Below the pieces are notes generated by a model. It made no database searches. It was not told the origin of the DNA and saw only the letters and a list, made by a program, of their open reading frames with translations. A stretch of 64,000 bases of DNA from Alloalcanivorax gelatiniphagus (GTDB lineage Bacteria; Pseudomonadota; Gammaproteobacteria; Pseudomonadales; Alcanivoracaceae), in contig NZ_VCQT01000045.1 of assembly GCF_005938655.1 (NCBI RefSeq), positions 62,001-126,000 on the forward strand, written 5' to 3'. Both the position numbers and the translations under genes were made by a program. Below, one piece after another: positions 55,140-62,693 of this stretch; the first letter of the stretch is position 1, and every line of letters begins with the position of its first letter.

Positions 55140-55589
55140 ATGAGCGAATACGGCGCCACCGTGGCTTGGCATCTGGCACCGGATGCCAGCTTCGATTACG
55201 AGAGTTTTGACCGGTCCCACGAATGGACCTTTGCCGGCGGGGAGGTGGTTCAGGCTTCCTCGTCACCGGAGTTGTTCGGCTCCACCAACCGGGTCAATCC
55301 CGATGAAGCGGTGATCGCCGCCACCGCCAGCTGTCATATGCTCACCTTTCTGTCCATCGCCGCCAAGCAGCGCCTCAAGGTGCTCAGCTACGTGGACCGC
55401 CCCGTGGGCGTGGTGGAGAAGAACGAGGACGGCCGCATGGCCATCACCCGCATCGACCTGCGCCCCCGCGTGGTGTTCGACAGCGAAGTGGAACCGGCAG
55501 CCCTGAAAAAACTCCACGATGCCGCCCACCGCAACTGCTTCGTCGCCAACTCCCTGCGCGCCGAAGTCGTGATCCAGCCGGAAGGCTGA
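55140..55589 (+). CDS. OsmC-family protein
   Basis: A 149-residue OsmC/Ohr-fold protein with two cysteines, one in ATASCHMLTFLSIAAK and one in HRNCFVANSLRAEVV, and the linking segment GSTNRVNPDEAVIAA. Probable hydroperoxide reductase, distinct from OsmC at 31196. GAGGGAA precedes the ATG. It lies 75 bp after the lipase-like gene. Confidence 0.88.
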   Translation: MSEYGATVAWHLAPDASFDYESFDRSHEWTFAGGEVVQASSSPELFGSTNRVNPDEAVIAATASCHMLTFLSIAAKQRLKVLSYVDRPVGVVEKNEDGRMAITRIDLRPRVVFDSEVEPAALKKLHDAAHRNCFVANSLRAEVVIQPEG

Positions 55590-55755
55590 CCCCGCCCCCG
55601 TGACCGGCCGGCCACGCCCGGCCGGCGACCACGGCGCCGCAAGCCGCTAGACTGTCGCTTTCCCTGGCGGCGCTTCGCCGCCGTTCCCGTTACGCGCCCT
55701 GGTGCCCCGCGCCGCCGGCGCTATTGCAGCTTGTAGATTGTAGAGAGGGCGAACC

Positions 55756-56895
55756 ATGCTTGATCAGAACGAAATCGATCTGTTCCGCGACAATGTCCGC
55801 AAGTTCCTGGAGAAAGAAGTCCAACCCCACTACGACCAATGGGAAAAGGACGAAAAACTGCCCCGCGAACTCTGGAACCGCATGGGCGAAAACGGCCTGC
55901 TGTGCGTGGACGTACCCGAGCAGTACGGCGGCTTCGGCGCGGACTTCCGGCTCTCCGCCGTGATGGTCGAAGAAGCCTCGCGCATGGGCTTCGGCGCCCT
56001 GGCCTCCAACCTGTCCGTGCACTCCGACATCGTCGCCCCCTACATCCTGCACCTGGGCACCGAGGAGCAAAAACAGACCTGGCTGCCGAAAATGGTCACC
56101 GGCGAAGCGGTGGGCTCCATCGGCATGACCGAACCCGGCGCCGGCTCCGACCTGCAGGCCATGAAAACCCGCGCCGAAAAAGACGGCGACGGCTACGTCA
56201 TCAACGGCCAGAAAACCTTTATCACCAACGGCCAGCACTGCGACGTGATCGTGCTCGCCACCAAAACCGACCCCAACGCCGGCGCCAAGGGCATCACCCT
56301 GTTCACCGTGGACGCCTCCCTGCCCGGCTTCTCCCGGGGCCGCAACCTGGAAAAAATGGGCCACCACGCCGCCGACACCTCCGAGCTGTTCTTCGAAGGC
56401 CTCCAGGTCGGCGCCGACCAGATCCTCGGCGGCGAAGGCAAAGGCTTCTTCAACCTGATGAATGAACTGCCCCGGGAACGCCTGATCCTCGCCCTGGGCG
56501 CCGTGGCCGCCTGCGAAGGCATGATCGACCGCACCGTGGCCTACACCCAGGAACGCCAGGCCTTCGGCCAGTCCATCAGCAAATTCCAGAACACCCGCTT
56601 CGTGCTGGCGGACCTGCACGCCCAGGTGCAAGTCAACAAAGCCTTCTGCGCCCAATGCACCGACCAATACGACCGCGGCGAACTCAGCACCACCAACGCC
56701 TCCATCGCCAAACTCACCACCACCGAACTGCAAGGCAAGGTCGCCGACCAATGCCTGCAACTGTTCGGCGGCTACGGCTACATGAAGGAATACCCCATCT
56801 CCCGCGACTTCGTGGACGCCCGCATCCAGCGCATCTACGGCGGCACCAGCGAAATCATGAAAGAAATCATCGCCCGGGATATTCTCGGCCGCTAA
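55756..56895 (+). CDS. Acyl-CoA dehydrogenase
   Basis: A 379-residue flavoprotein: MTEPGAGSDLQAMKTRAEKD, GQKTFITNGQHCDVIVLATK, RQAFGQSISKFQNTRF, QLFGGYGYMKEYPISRDFVD and RIYGGTSEIMKEIIARD with the catalytic Glu. It oxidises an acyl-CoA to the enoyl-CoA; length and motifs fit short/medium or long-chain enzymes equally. It may work with the crotonase at 45613, but they are not linked in one operon. No partner electron-transfer flavoprotein genes are near. Confidence 0.93.
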   Translation: MLDQNEIDLFRDNVRKFLEKEVQPHYDQWEKDEKLPRELWNRMGENGLLCVDVPEQYGGFGADFRLSAVMVEEASRMGFGALASNLSVHSDIVAPYILHLGTEEQKQTWLPKMVTGEAVGSIGMTEPGAGSDLQAMKTRAEKDGDGYVINGQKTFITNGQHCDVIVLATKTDPNAGAKGITLFTVDASLPGFSRGRNLEKMGHHAADTSELFFEGLQVGADQILGGEGKGFFNLMNELPRERLILALGAVAACEGMIDRTVAYTQERQAFGQSISKFQNTRFVLADLHAQVQVNKAFCAQCTDQYDRGELSTTNASIAKLTTTELQGKVADQCLQLFGGYGYMKEYPISRDFVDARIQRIYGGTSEIMKEIIARDILGR

Positions 56896-57059
56896 CCCCG
56901 GCCCAGCCGCCGGCGCCACCATGGAGCCCTGTGCCACCGCGCACAGGGCTCCGGCGCCGTACCCGGCCAAATGAAGCCATACCCCAAATGGGGCATGCGC
57001 GGCGAGGACCCAACCCGGATCATCCAGTGCATCTCATTCATTAACTTTGGGGACGCACC

Positions 57060-57530
57060 ATGATCCACTCCACCTCACTCCAACGGGGCCTCGCCCTGCT
57101 CCTCCTCGCCGCCCCGGTGGCCGCCCTCGCCGCCGGCCCCGGCTCCGGCTCCCAAAGCCAAAGCAACTTCCGCGTCGGCAGCTGCCAGGTCAGCAACATG
57201 CAGGTCATCTACAAACTCGACAGCCTGATGGGCGAACCCACCGTCAGCGGCTCCTACAAATGGACCGGCAACGGCAGCTGCACCCTGCCGTCCTCCACCA
57301 CCATCTGGCTGAAAGTCCAAGACAGCAGCGGCGGCCGCGGCTATGTACGCCTCAAGCCGGCGGTCCCCAAAGGCAACGGCGCCTTCGGCTACAACACCAC
57401 CGGCTCCCCCGACTGGGACGAAGTCCTCTGCGGCTTCAACGGCAACCGCCGCACCAGCTGCCTGCCCCCCAACGGCGCCAAAAACCTCTGGAAAAGCGGC
57501 CGCGTCACCGATTTCAGCGTGACCTGGTAA
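57060..57530 (+). CDS. Small secreted protein of unknown function
   Basis: A 156-residue protein with signal peptide (QRGLALLLLAAPVAALAAG). The mature part has four cysteines (VGSCQVS, GSCTLPS, EVLCGFN, TSCLPP) and many Gly/Ser/Asn, consistent with a disulfide-bonded beta-rich secreted domain. I do not recognise the family. It has its own terminator. Confidence 0.75.
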   Translation: MIHSTSLQRGLALLLLAAPVAALAAGPGSGSQSQSNFRVGSCQVSNMQVIYKLDSLMGEPTVSGSYKWTGNGSCTLPSSTTIWLKVQDSSGGRGYVRLKPAVPKGNGAFGYNTTGSPDWDEVLCGFNGNRRTSCLPPNGAKNLWKSGRVTDFSVTW

Positions 57531-57595
57531 AAATACCTGCGGCAGGCGGGCAGACCTTCGGCCACCGCGCAGAGCGCGTGCGGTACCGACACAAG

Positions 57596-57620
57596 AACGC
57601 GGCTTCGGCCGCGTTTTTTT
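57596..57620 (+). terminator. Intrinsic terminator
   Basis: AACGCGGC, TTCG, GCCGCGTT followed by a T run. It closes the GC-rich chromosomal block; base composition drops right after it. Confidence 0.9.
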
Positions 57621-57779
57621 GTGACTTCGCGACAGGGCAGTATTTGGGTTTGTCTGGGTTAGAACTTTCTGGTTTTATTTGGGATTATTCCTTGCTGGTT
57701 GATAAGGTGTGATGCCTGCGCGTTCATTGGATATTCGAGCCAGCGTGGTAATACCTGCTAGAAGTATAAGGGAAACATA

Positions 57780-58274
57780 GTGATAAACGAGATCTATGAG
57801 TTGGCCAAGGAATATCGGCAACAGCGAAAAGCCTACATTAGAACGAGTTGGCTTAAGCCAATGAACGTCTTGAGGCGATGGGCAAATCCGCTTGGAAAAG
57901 TCTTGGATGAGCACTGGGAATCGGATTGGAAGTTCGCGAATCGACATGTCGAAGGGTTCATTTTGGGTTTAGAAAACCTGAATCCGAGTGACACCGAAAT
58001 CGAGCGCTTCAAAGCTTTTCTGCTACCAAATGAAAACATGATTTCGGGGCAAATGTACTACCTTCTTGTTTTACCACTGATTTTCGCCGCACTCGCGTCG
58101 GTCTCCTCCACCCATTTTGGAATAAAAGAGTCCATGCTTGGTTTTTTCGGCGTCGCCATCATCGGTTTTTTTTTGGAGAGAGTGAGCCTCAACACTGAGA
58201 AGGTAATAAATACCGAATTGATGACCCATGTCGATTTTTTCAGGTCATTAAGGTCCGAGACTTCTAACCAGTAG
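57780..58274 (+). CDS. Cassette gene A: membrane protein of unknown function
   Basis: A 164-residue protein starting at a GTG with AAGGGAA six bases upstream. The first ~90 residues are soluble and charged (EIYELAKEYRQQRKAYIRTS), then two adjacent hydrophobic helices (MYYLLVLPLIFAALASV and MLGFFGVAIIGFFLE) and a short charged tail. I recognise no family. Its last codons overlap the R'' box of attC1, as is common in integron cassettes. Confidence 0.72.
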   Translation: MINEIYELAKEYRQQRKAYIRTSWLKPMNVLRRWANPLGKVLDEHWESDWKFANRHVEGFILGLENLNPSDTEIERFKAFLLPNENMISGQMYYLLVLPLIFAALASVSSTHFGIKESMLGFFGVAIIGFFLERVSLNTEKVINTELMTHVDFFRSLRSETSNQ

Positions 58275-58333
58275 GTGGAGCCGACCGGTACTCCGCTGCG
58301 CTCCGCACCGGCGGCTTACCATCGGCGTTATGT
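58263..58333 (+). repeat. attC site 1
   Basis: It begins TCTAACC and ends GGCGTTATGT. The arms TAACCAGTAGGTGGAGCCG and (reverse complement of the right) TAACGCCGATGGTAAGCCG match with the unpaired bases expected of attC. A second inner stem (CCGGT ... ACCGG) lies around the central TGCG. Confidence 0.82.
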
Positions 58334-58358
58334 GTCAGAGTAATCTGGGAGGTAAACT

Positions 58359-59303
58359 TTGAGTAAAGGTATTAAAATGGAATTTTCTAAAAAGAATGAT
58401 TCCGGAGACACTATTTACCACATCTCAAAATTAAAAAAGTCTGACAACGGAAACCTCCATTGCAGATACTGTGGAACTGACGTTCAGTATGTGTCTTCTT
58501 ACACGAGAGGGGCCTCGAATACACCTGTTTCGGCATATTTAAAGCTATGGCAAGACGCTGAGCATAGTGATGAATGCGGTTACTCTGTAAGAGGAGCTGT
58601 AGATCTTTTAGTTGCAGAGTCAAAATCAGTAGAAGATACCACCCCTATATTTGTGCTGCAGGATGATGGTAGTTATCTATTTAGGATGAATATTTTGGTG
58701 GATGCCCATAAAGTGGCACAGGATCTTTCGAAATATGGTAAAGGGTTCGAGGCAAGTGAGCATTTATCATCGCGTAGAAATTATATTCGTTCTGAAAAGC
58801 AATTGGCTTCATATTTTCGCTCCGCAGCTGGCATTGCTAAGCTAAGATCGCTGATTCAAGAATCCCCTGATGTTGAAGCGTTAAAAGGATCTATAAAAAT
58901 ACAATACAAAGATAGCTTCGTTTCTTGGAATGATTTTTATTATGATGAAACGAGATACAGGATACTATTTAATCGTCTTCTTAAGGGGCAAATATCGCAC
59001 CCAGTCGCAGTAAATATCACTCTAAAAGGTGAAGCAAGCCTCTACGGAGAAGCAAAGTATTTCCCTTGGAGCTTCCAAAGCTACAGCCAAACTGTGACTA
59101 GTAATGGTAAAAAGCTAGTTTATATACCTAAGTTGCAGCTTGCCAGGGGGATTTTTACAAAAAATATATCGGCTGGAGATACATTGTTGGTAGTTGGTGA
59201 TGTGAGGGCAAACAAAATAAAAGATGAATCCTCAATATTCAGAGGTTTTAATATCTCAGTTTTCAATAGATCACAGTTCAAGAAAGAAATTGAGTCAGAG
59301 TAA
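58359..59303 (+). CDS. Cassette gene B: putative zinc-binding protein of unknown function
   Basis: A 314-residue protein starting at a TTG with GGGAGG six bases upstream; an ATG six codons later is an alternative. Residues 35-75 hold HCRYCGTDVQYVSSYTRG and LKLWQDAEHSDECGYSV, a Cys-x2-Cys ... His-x3-Cys set that probably binds zinc, reminiscent of the small zinc module in CoiA-like and some nuclease-associated proteins. The C-terminal ~200 residues are mixed alpha/beta without a recognised motif. AT-rich codons contrast with the chromosome. Confidence 0.72.
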   Translation: MSKGIKMEFSKKNDSGDTIYHISKLKKSDNGNLHCRYCGTDVQYVSSYTRGASNTPVSAYLKLWQDAEHSDECGYSVRGAVDLLVAESKSVEDTTPIFVLQDDGSYLFRMNILVDAHKVAQDLSKYGKGFEASEHLSSRRNYIRSEKQLASYFRSAAGIAKLRSLIQESPDVEALKGSIKIQYKDSFVSWNDFYYDETRYRILFNRLLKGQISHPVAVNITLKGEASLYGEAKYFPWSFQSYSQTVTSNGKKLVYIPKLQLARGIFTKNISAGDTLLVVGDVRANKIKDESSIFRGFNISVFNRSQFKKEIESE

Positions 59304-59305
59304 AA

Positions 59306-59380
59306 AATAACAAATCAATCAACTGGGCTCCTTGCAGTCGCCGGACGCAGCAAAGCTGCGCCGGTTATTGAGGCGTTATG
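59306..59380 (+). repeat. attC site 2
   Basis: The outer arms ATAAC-nnn-TCAAT-nnn-CTGG and the right side (reverse complement ATAACGCCTCAATAACCGG) match, ending GGCGTTATGC. The inner stem is CCGGACGCAGC, AAA, GCTGCGCCGG with one bulged A. Coordinates are good to a base or two. Confidence 0.82.
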
Positions 59381-59410
59381 CTTTTGAAGATTTGAGCATC
59401 TGGAGAGTCA

Positions 59411-60085
59411 ATGAAGACCAAGATAATTAATCTACAATTTGCGTTCTTTCTCAGGGATATCGTAGATCGTCCAGATATTGAATTTGGTGATTTGAACTCG
59501 AGGCTTCTCAATATTTTTGATGCTATGCCTCAAATGATTCCAACGCCCAGAGAGCTTCCGCCGGAAGTTCCGGTGATAATACTCAAATCTAGCAATGGGG
59601 CATACTCTTGCAATATTTCAAGATCTCGAATTGATTTTAACCTTTCCCGAATAAACGAAGACAAATCGAATGCCGACTTGGTGAAAGATTTCAATGTCAA
59701 AATTGCTGCTCTTATAAAATATATTATAGATAAGCAAGATATTATTAGATTTGGAATGGTTGCGACATACTTCCACAAAGATAATATGGCGATTAGAACT
59801 TTGAGGGGGAAATATTTTACAAGTCTCGTAGATGGCGCTGAAGAGTTGAGCTTGCGATATAATAAGCAAAGCGATTATTTTGGATATAAAATAAATGACG
59901 TAATTGAGATTAGTGCTGTTGACGCTTTAAATAATGGTATACAAGAAAAAGGAATTTTGGTTCAGAGGGATATAAATAATGTGCCACGATCAGGAAATCC
60001 CTTTGATTTCAATACGCTGTTAAAGCTGTCTGAGAGATATGCTCATAAAATCACAGAGGCTGAGATAGAGAGGCTGATTAAATGA
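59411..60085 (+). CDS. Cassette gene C: unknown protein, first of a two-gene cassette
   Basis: A 224-residue protein beginning MKTKIINLQFAFFLRDIVDR. No signal peptide or membrane helix. Predicted alpha/beta, with PEVPVIILKSSNGAYSC and IIRFGMVATYFHKDN strands; I do not recognise a family. The length and N-terminal layout recall sporadic TIGR04255-like proteins, but that is a weak impression. It overlaps gene D by four bases (ATGA), implying coupled translation. Confidence 0.7.
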   Translation: MKTKIINLQFAFFLRDIVDRPDIEFGDLNSRLLNIFDAMPQMIPTPRELPPEVPVIILKSSNGAYSCNISRSRIDFNLSRINEDKSNADLVKDFNVKIAALIKYIIDKQDIIRFGMVATYFHKDNMAIRTLRGKYFTSLVDGAEELSLRYNKQSDYFGYKINDVIEISAVDALNNGIQEKGILVQRDINNVPRSGNPFDFNTLLKLSERYAHKITEAEIERLIK

Positions 60086-60492
60086 GTGCCTCCACTACGT
60101 CAACAAATGCTCCTTATTCGAATGCAAGTAGCTCCTCATCGCCTACGCCACCTCATGACTATGTGCCAGCTCCAAGCCCCCAACCCACACAGCCTCAAGA
60201 ATCTGGGTTTAGCACTAAGGAAGTTCTTATTTATGGTGGCGGTCTTATTCTGACTGCAGTGGTTACCTATTTTTCAACGTTAATTTCGGTAAACTCGGAC
60301 ATTTCCAGTAATAGGGAAAACATTTCAGTTTTAAAGTCGGGAGTTGAACACCTTCAAAAAGATGTGCAAAGAGCGGAGAATGGTATAGCAAAAAATCAAG
60401 CTGCCGCATCAAGAATTGGTATCGTAGAAGTGAAGATTAATGGCCTAGAGAAACGGTTTGATGCTCATGTTGGCGAGGAAGCAGAGCAATAG
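60082..60492 (+). CDS. Cassette gene D: single-TM coiled-coil protein, partner of gene C
   Basis: A 136-residue protein: a Ser/Pro/Thr-rich N-terminal 40 residues, one transmembrane helix (VLIYGGGLILTAVVTYFSTL), then a coiled coil (ISSNRENISVLKSGVEHLQK and on to about residue 130). It would sit in the inner membrane with one coiled-coil tail. The coupled start with gene C suggests a two-component unit, for example a membrane effector and a soluble sensor; that is inference only. Confidence 0.72.
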   Translation: MSASTTSTNAPYSNASSSSSPTPPHDYVPAPSPQPTQPQESGFSTKEVLIYGGGLILTAVVTYFSTLISVNSDISSNRENISVLKSGVEHLQKDVQRAENGIAKNQAAASRIGIVEVKINGLEKRFDAHVGEEAEQ

Positions 60493-60493
60493 G

Positions 60494-60571
60494 GCATAAC
60501 AACTGGCTGCACAGCGGTCGATTTTCTCCCGCTTCGCGGCTCCGAACCGGCGCATGAGCCGGGCGTTGGGC
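60494..60571 (+). repeat. attC site 3 (best preserved)
   Basis: R'' GCATAAC and R' GTTGGGC are clear. The left arm AACAACTGGCTGCACAGCGG pairs with the right arm (reverse complement AACGCCCGGCTCATGCGCCGG), with mismatches and bulges typical of attC; the inner tip is CCCGC, TTC, GCGG. It starts two bases after the gene D stop. Confidence 0.88.
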
Positions 60572-60639
60572 GCGAACCAGGCCGCATCCGGCGATGCTTG
60601 GTCTTTAGTTGGGGTAATTCAAACAAGGAGGTTTTAGGG

Positions 60640-61509
60640 ATGTTGGAAAATTTTCCCGAGGACTACAGAAATTTTCTCAAAGGCTGTATTGATCATGGCC
60701 TTGGGTTGGTCGACGAGGAAGCCGGCGAGCCATTTTCTCCGTTTATCGATGTTTTAACTCAATCGGGGCAGTCAGCCACGCTTGTATTGGTCGTCGATCA
60801 ACTGCAGGAAGCGTTCGAGTCAGCGACACGAGCGTTGAAGAAATATCAGGGCGACGTGCGCTATTACGGTCTGATGTGGGACGGGTATGTCACCTTGGAT
60901 AACGTTAAGTCCGACTGCATATTTATTGAGCTAGGCCAGTCCGATGAAGATCAGAAAGCATCGTTGATCGTACAGCGCTACAAAATTAATAAAGATAAGC
61001 AGGTTTCAGCCTTTGGTGAGCCGATAGTGGGCAAGAGCGTTGAGAATCGCCTCTATGCGGAAGACATAATGTTGTCATTCTCTCGGAGCCAGTGGGAAAC
61101 CTTGGTTGGCGCTCCATTCATTGTTTTCGTCATGATCGCCGGCGCGGATGGAAATATTGATGAAAAGGAGAAAGCCGCTTTCATTAAGGTCCTGGAAGAA
61201 CAGGAAAATATCGAGTCTCAAGGATTGAAGATGGTATTGGCCGCCGGACTTGAGAGCCCGAATGTACAAATGCGTCGGGTAGTTGAGGCAGGTGCGGGTT
61301 TTGACTTTGTCGAGCAGCTTACCGAAGCTCGGAGCATTATGGCTCAATATACTCAGGACGGCGGGGCGCAATTCTGTAGTGATCTATATTCGATAGCGGA
61401 GCGCGTTGCCAAATCTTCCGGTGGATTCTTGGGTTTCCGAAGCATCGGAAAAAGAGAACGAGCCATCTTGACAGAGCTAAGAAAGGTTTTGGGTATTGAT
61501 GGAGCGTGA
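60640..61509 (+). CDS. Cassette gene E: TerB-like domain protein
   Basis: A 289-residue protein; the ATG at 60640 has AAGGAGG nine bases upstream. The N-terminal half is unrecognised, with WDGYVTLDNVKSDCIFIELG strands. The C-terminal half looks TerB-like: APFIVFVMIAGADGNIDEKE (the D-G-x-I-D-x-x-E metal loop) and later helices to SIGKRERAILTELRKVLG. TerB-like domains occur in tellurite, phage-defence and stress islands. GC content is intermediate between the AT-rich cassettes and the chromosome. Confidence 0.75.
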   Translation: MLENFPEDYRNFLKGCIDHGLGLVDEEAGEPFSPFIDVLTQSGQSATLVLVVDQLQEAFESATRALKKYQGDVRYYGLMWDGYVTLDNVKSDCIFIELGQSDEDQKASLIVQRYKINKDKQVSAFGEPIVGKSVENRLYAEDIMLSFSRSQWETLVGAPFIVFVMIAGADGNIDEKEKAAFIKVLEEQENIESQGLKMVLAAGLESPNVQMRRVVEAGAGFDFVEQLTEARSIMAQYTQDGGAQFCSDLYSIAERVAKSSGGFLGFRSIGKRERAILTELRKVLGIDGA

Positions 61510-61612
61510 CGTGCGACAATGCGTCGCAGGTGAGGGTTGACCCCCCCCCCAGAAGCCTTGCTGCCGCTATGTTGCACGTCGCCTCAAGCGTCCCTGAATG
61601 CAGGCGTTATAA
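61501..61612 (+). repeat. attC-like site 4 (degenerate) with C10 tract
   Basis: It ends GGCGTTATAA. An inverted repeat pairs GAGCGTGACGTGCGACAATG with CGCTATGTTGCACGTCGCCT, and a run of ten C (61541-61550) sits in its loop. The right pairing for the R' box is not obvious, so this may be a decayed or composite site. Confidence 0.5.
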
Positions 61613-61615
61613 ATC

Positions 61616-61945
61616 ATGAAAGTGTACATTTTTATCGCGACATTAATGCTGCTCCCCGGTTGTATCACCGGGAATCCGTGGGCGCAGTTCATGACGAATA
61701 TAGAGCACCATTACAAGGGTAGAGATTACTCCGAAGCAAAGGAAGAGCTGGCGCAGGGTGGTCGCTACGAAATCACTCCCGAGGATGGGTATGAGCTGCC
61801 CAATGGCAATAGGCAGCATGAAATAGACTGGGGTTCTCGAAAAGGTGCTACCTGTACCCTGATACTGGAAGTGGATAGTCAATCTGGAAAAATAGTTTTA
61901 GTAGGTGGCAAGGGCGGAATGTACGCCTGTCAGTGGGGTGGCTAA
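61616..61945 (+). CDS. Cassette gene F: small lipoprotein
   Basis: A 109-residue protein: MKVYIFIATLMLLPGCITGN has a signal peptide and lipobox LLPGC (Cys16). The short mature domain ends in a beta hairpin (CTLILEVDSQSGKIVLVGG ... YACQWGG) with two cysteines. The ATG is four bases after the R' box of attC 4. Unknown function; small exported proteins are common in cassettes. Confidence 0.75.
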   Translation: MKVYIFIATLMLLPGCITGNPWAQFMTNIEHHYKGRDYSEAKEELAQGGRYEITPEDGYELPNGNRQHEIDWGSRKGATCTLILEVDSQSGKIVLVGGKGGMYACQWGG

Positions 61946-61951
61946 TTTATA

Positions 61952-62030
61952 AAAAAACGCTCAAGTTCGTTCCGGCCTGCAGCCTTCACTGGACGCCCTT
62001 GTCAGGGCGCCGCTTAGCTTGGCGTTAGAA
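61952..62030 (+). repeat. attC site 5
   Basis: R'' AAAAAAC and R' GTTAGAA. The left arm AACGCTCAAGTTCGTTCCGGC matches the reverse complement of the right arm (AACGCCAAGCTAAGCGGC); the inner stem is GGACGCCCT, TGTC, AGGGCGCC. It ends one base before the next start codon. Confidence 0.82.
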
Positions 62031-62031
62031 T

Positions 62032-62586
62032 ATGTCCCAAGATAAACGTGAATACACACATAGTTACTTGCTGGCGGCCCAGCGGGCTCCGCTGATATCT
62101 TCCTTTTTGCCAATGATTGTCTCGATCTACGCATATACAGAAGAGTTTGGAGGTTTAGCTACAAAGCTATCTGTTTCTTCGGCTCTGCTCGCCTCGGCGT
62201 TAATCCTATACCTTTTCGCTCCTGGTAAGGCCCTTATCCACGGCAACAAAAAATATCGTTATCAAGTGTTCGCTTTTTATGTATTTCTGGTTGTGCTTCC
62301 TTTTATCCTGATTGATTTCGTTGGTTACAATCCGCTGGCAGAGCTGTTTGGTTGGTGCCTATTTGCCATCGGGGTAGCTACCAATATTCTTTTTCACGGC
62401 TATTGGTACAGGGCAGATACACTAGAGCCATTAGGTTGGTATACAAAGGACAAAACAGATGAACCGAAAATCTCCAGAGGCAGCCCCACAGGCAATTTTT
62501 TCGCGATATTCCTTGGCATAATAATAGTCTATGGAGCGATCGCATTGTTTGCGAAAATAGCAATCGGCATCATCGATTTGAACTGA
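62032..62586 (+). CDS. Cassette gene G: polytopic membrane protein of unknown function
   Basis: A 184-residue protein with about five transmembrane helices (SFLPMIVSIYAYTEEFGG, SALLASALILYLFA, FAFYVFLVVLPFILIDFVG, WCLFAIGVATNILFHGYW, FFAIFLGIIIVYGAIALFA). The ATG is a single base after the attC 5 R' box, so no ribosome site of its own is visible; it may rely on read-through from gene F or start leaderless. Unknown function. Confidence 0.72.
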   Translation: MSQDKREYTHSYLLAAQRAPLISSFLPMIVSIYAYTEEFGGLATKLSVSSALLASALILYLFAPGKALIHGNKKYRYQVFAFYVFLVVLPFILIDFVGYNPLAELFGWCLFAIGVATNILFHGYWYRADTLEPLGWYTKDKTDEPKISRGSPTGNFFAIFLGIIIVYGAIALFAKIAIGIIDLN

Positions 62587-62693
62587 ACATCTGGTGGACG
62601 GATTCAGTAGTTTAGAAAAAAGCGGCGACGTTTCATGCAGCCCGGTATCGGTGTTTGACTAAGTTATGGCATACATAAGAGGAATATTAAAAA

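Larger units (their letters stand above)
57780..62586 (+). mobile_element. Integron gene-cassette array without integrase in view (CALIN)
   Basis: Small plus-strand genes with lower GC than either flank are separated by imperfect inverted repeats of 70-110 bp. Five of these end in GGCGTT followed by ATG, ATG, GGG, ATA or AGA, i.e. the integron R' box GTTRRRY and close variants. The left arms begin with AAC-ending boxes (TTCTAAC, AAATAAC, GCATAAC, AAAAAAC). No tyrosine integrase is present in the window, so the platform may be further away or lost. The left limit lies between 57640 and 57780; the right limit lies between 62030 and 63100. Confidence 0.78.

Noticed and set aside
57655-57668. GTTAGAA as a possible attI or attC core before gene A
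   Set aside because: It matches the core box but I find no inverted-repeat partner or GGCGTT context to the left.
60572-60630. Extra attC between site 3 and gene E (around GTTGGGG)
   Set aside because: A short ACCAGGC/GCTTGGT hairpin exists but lacks a matching R'' box and is too small.
62587-62693. attC site after gene G (GTTATGG)
   Set aside because: The core lacks the GGC lead and the arms pair poorly; kept only as a remark on the gene at 62694.
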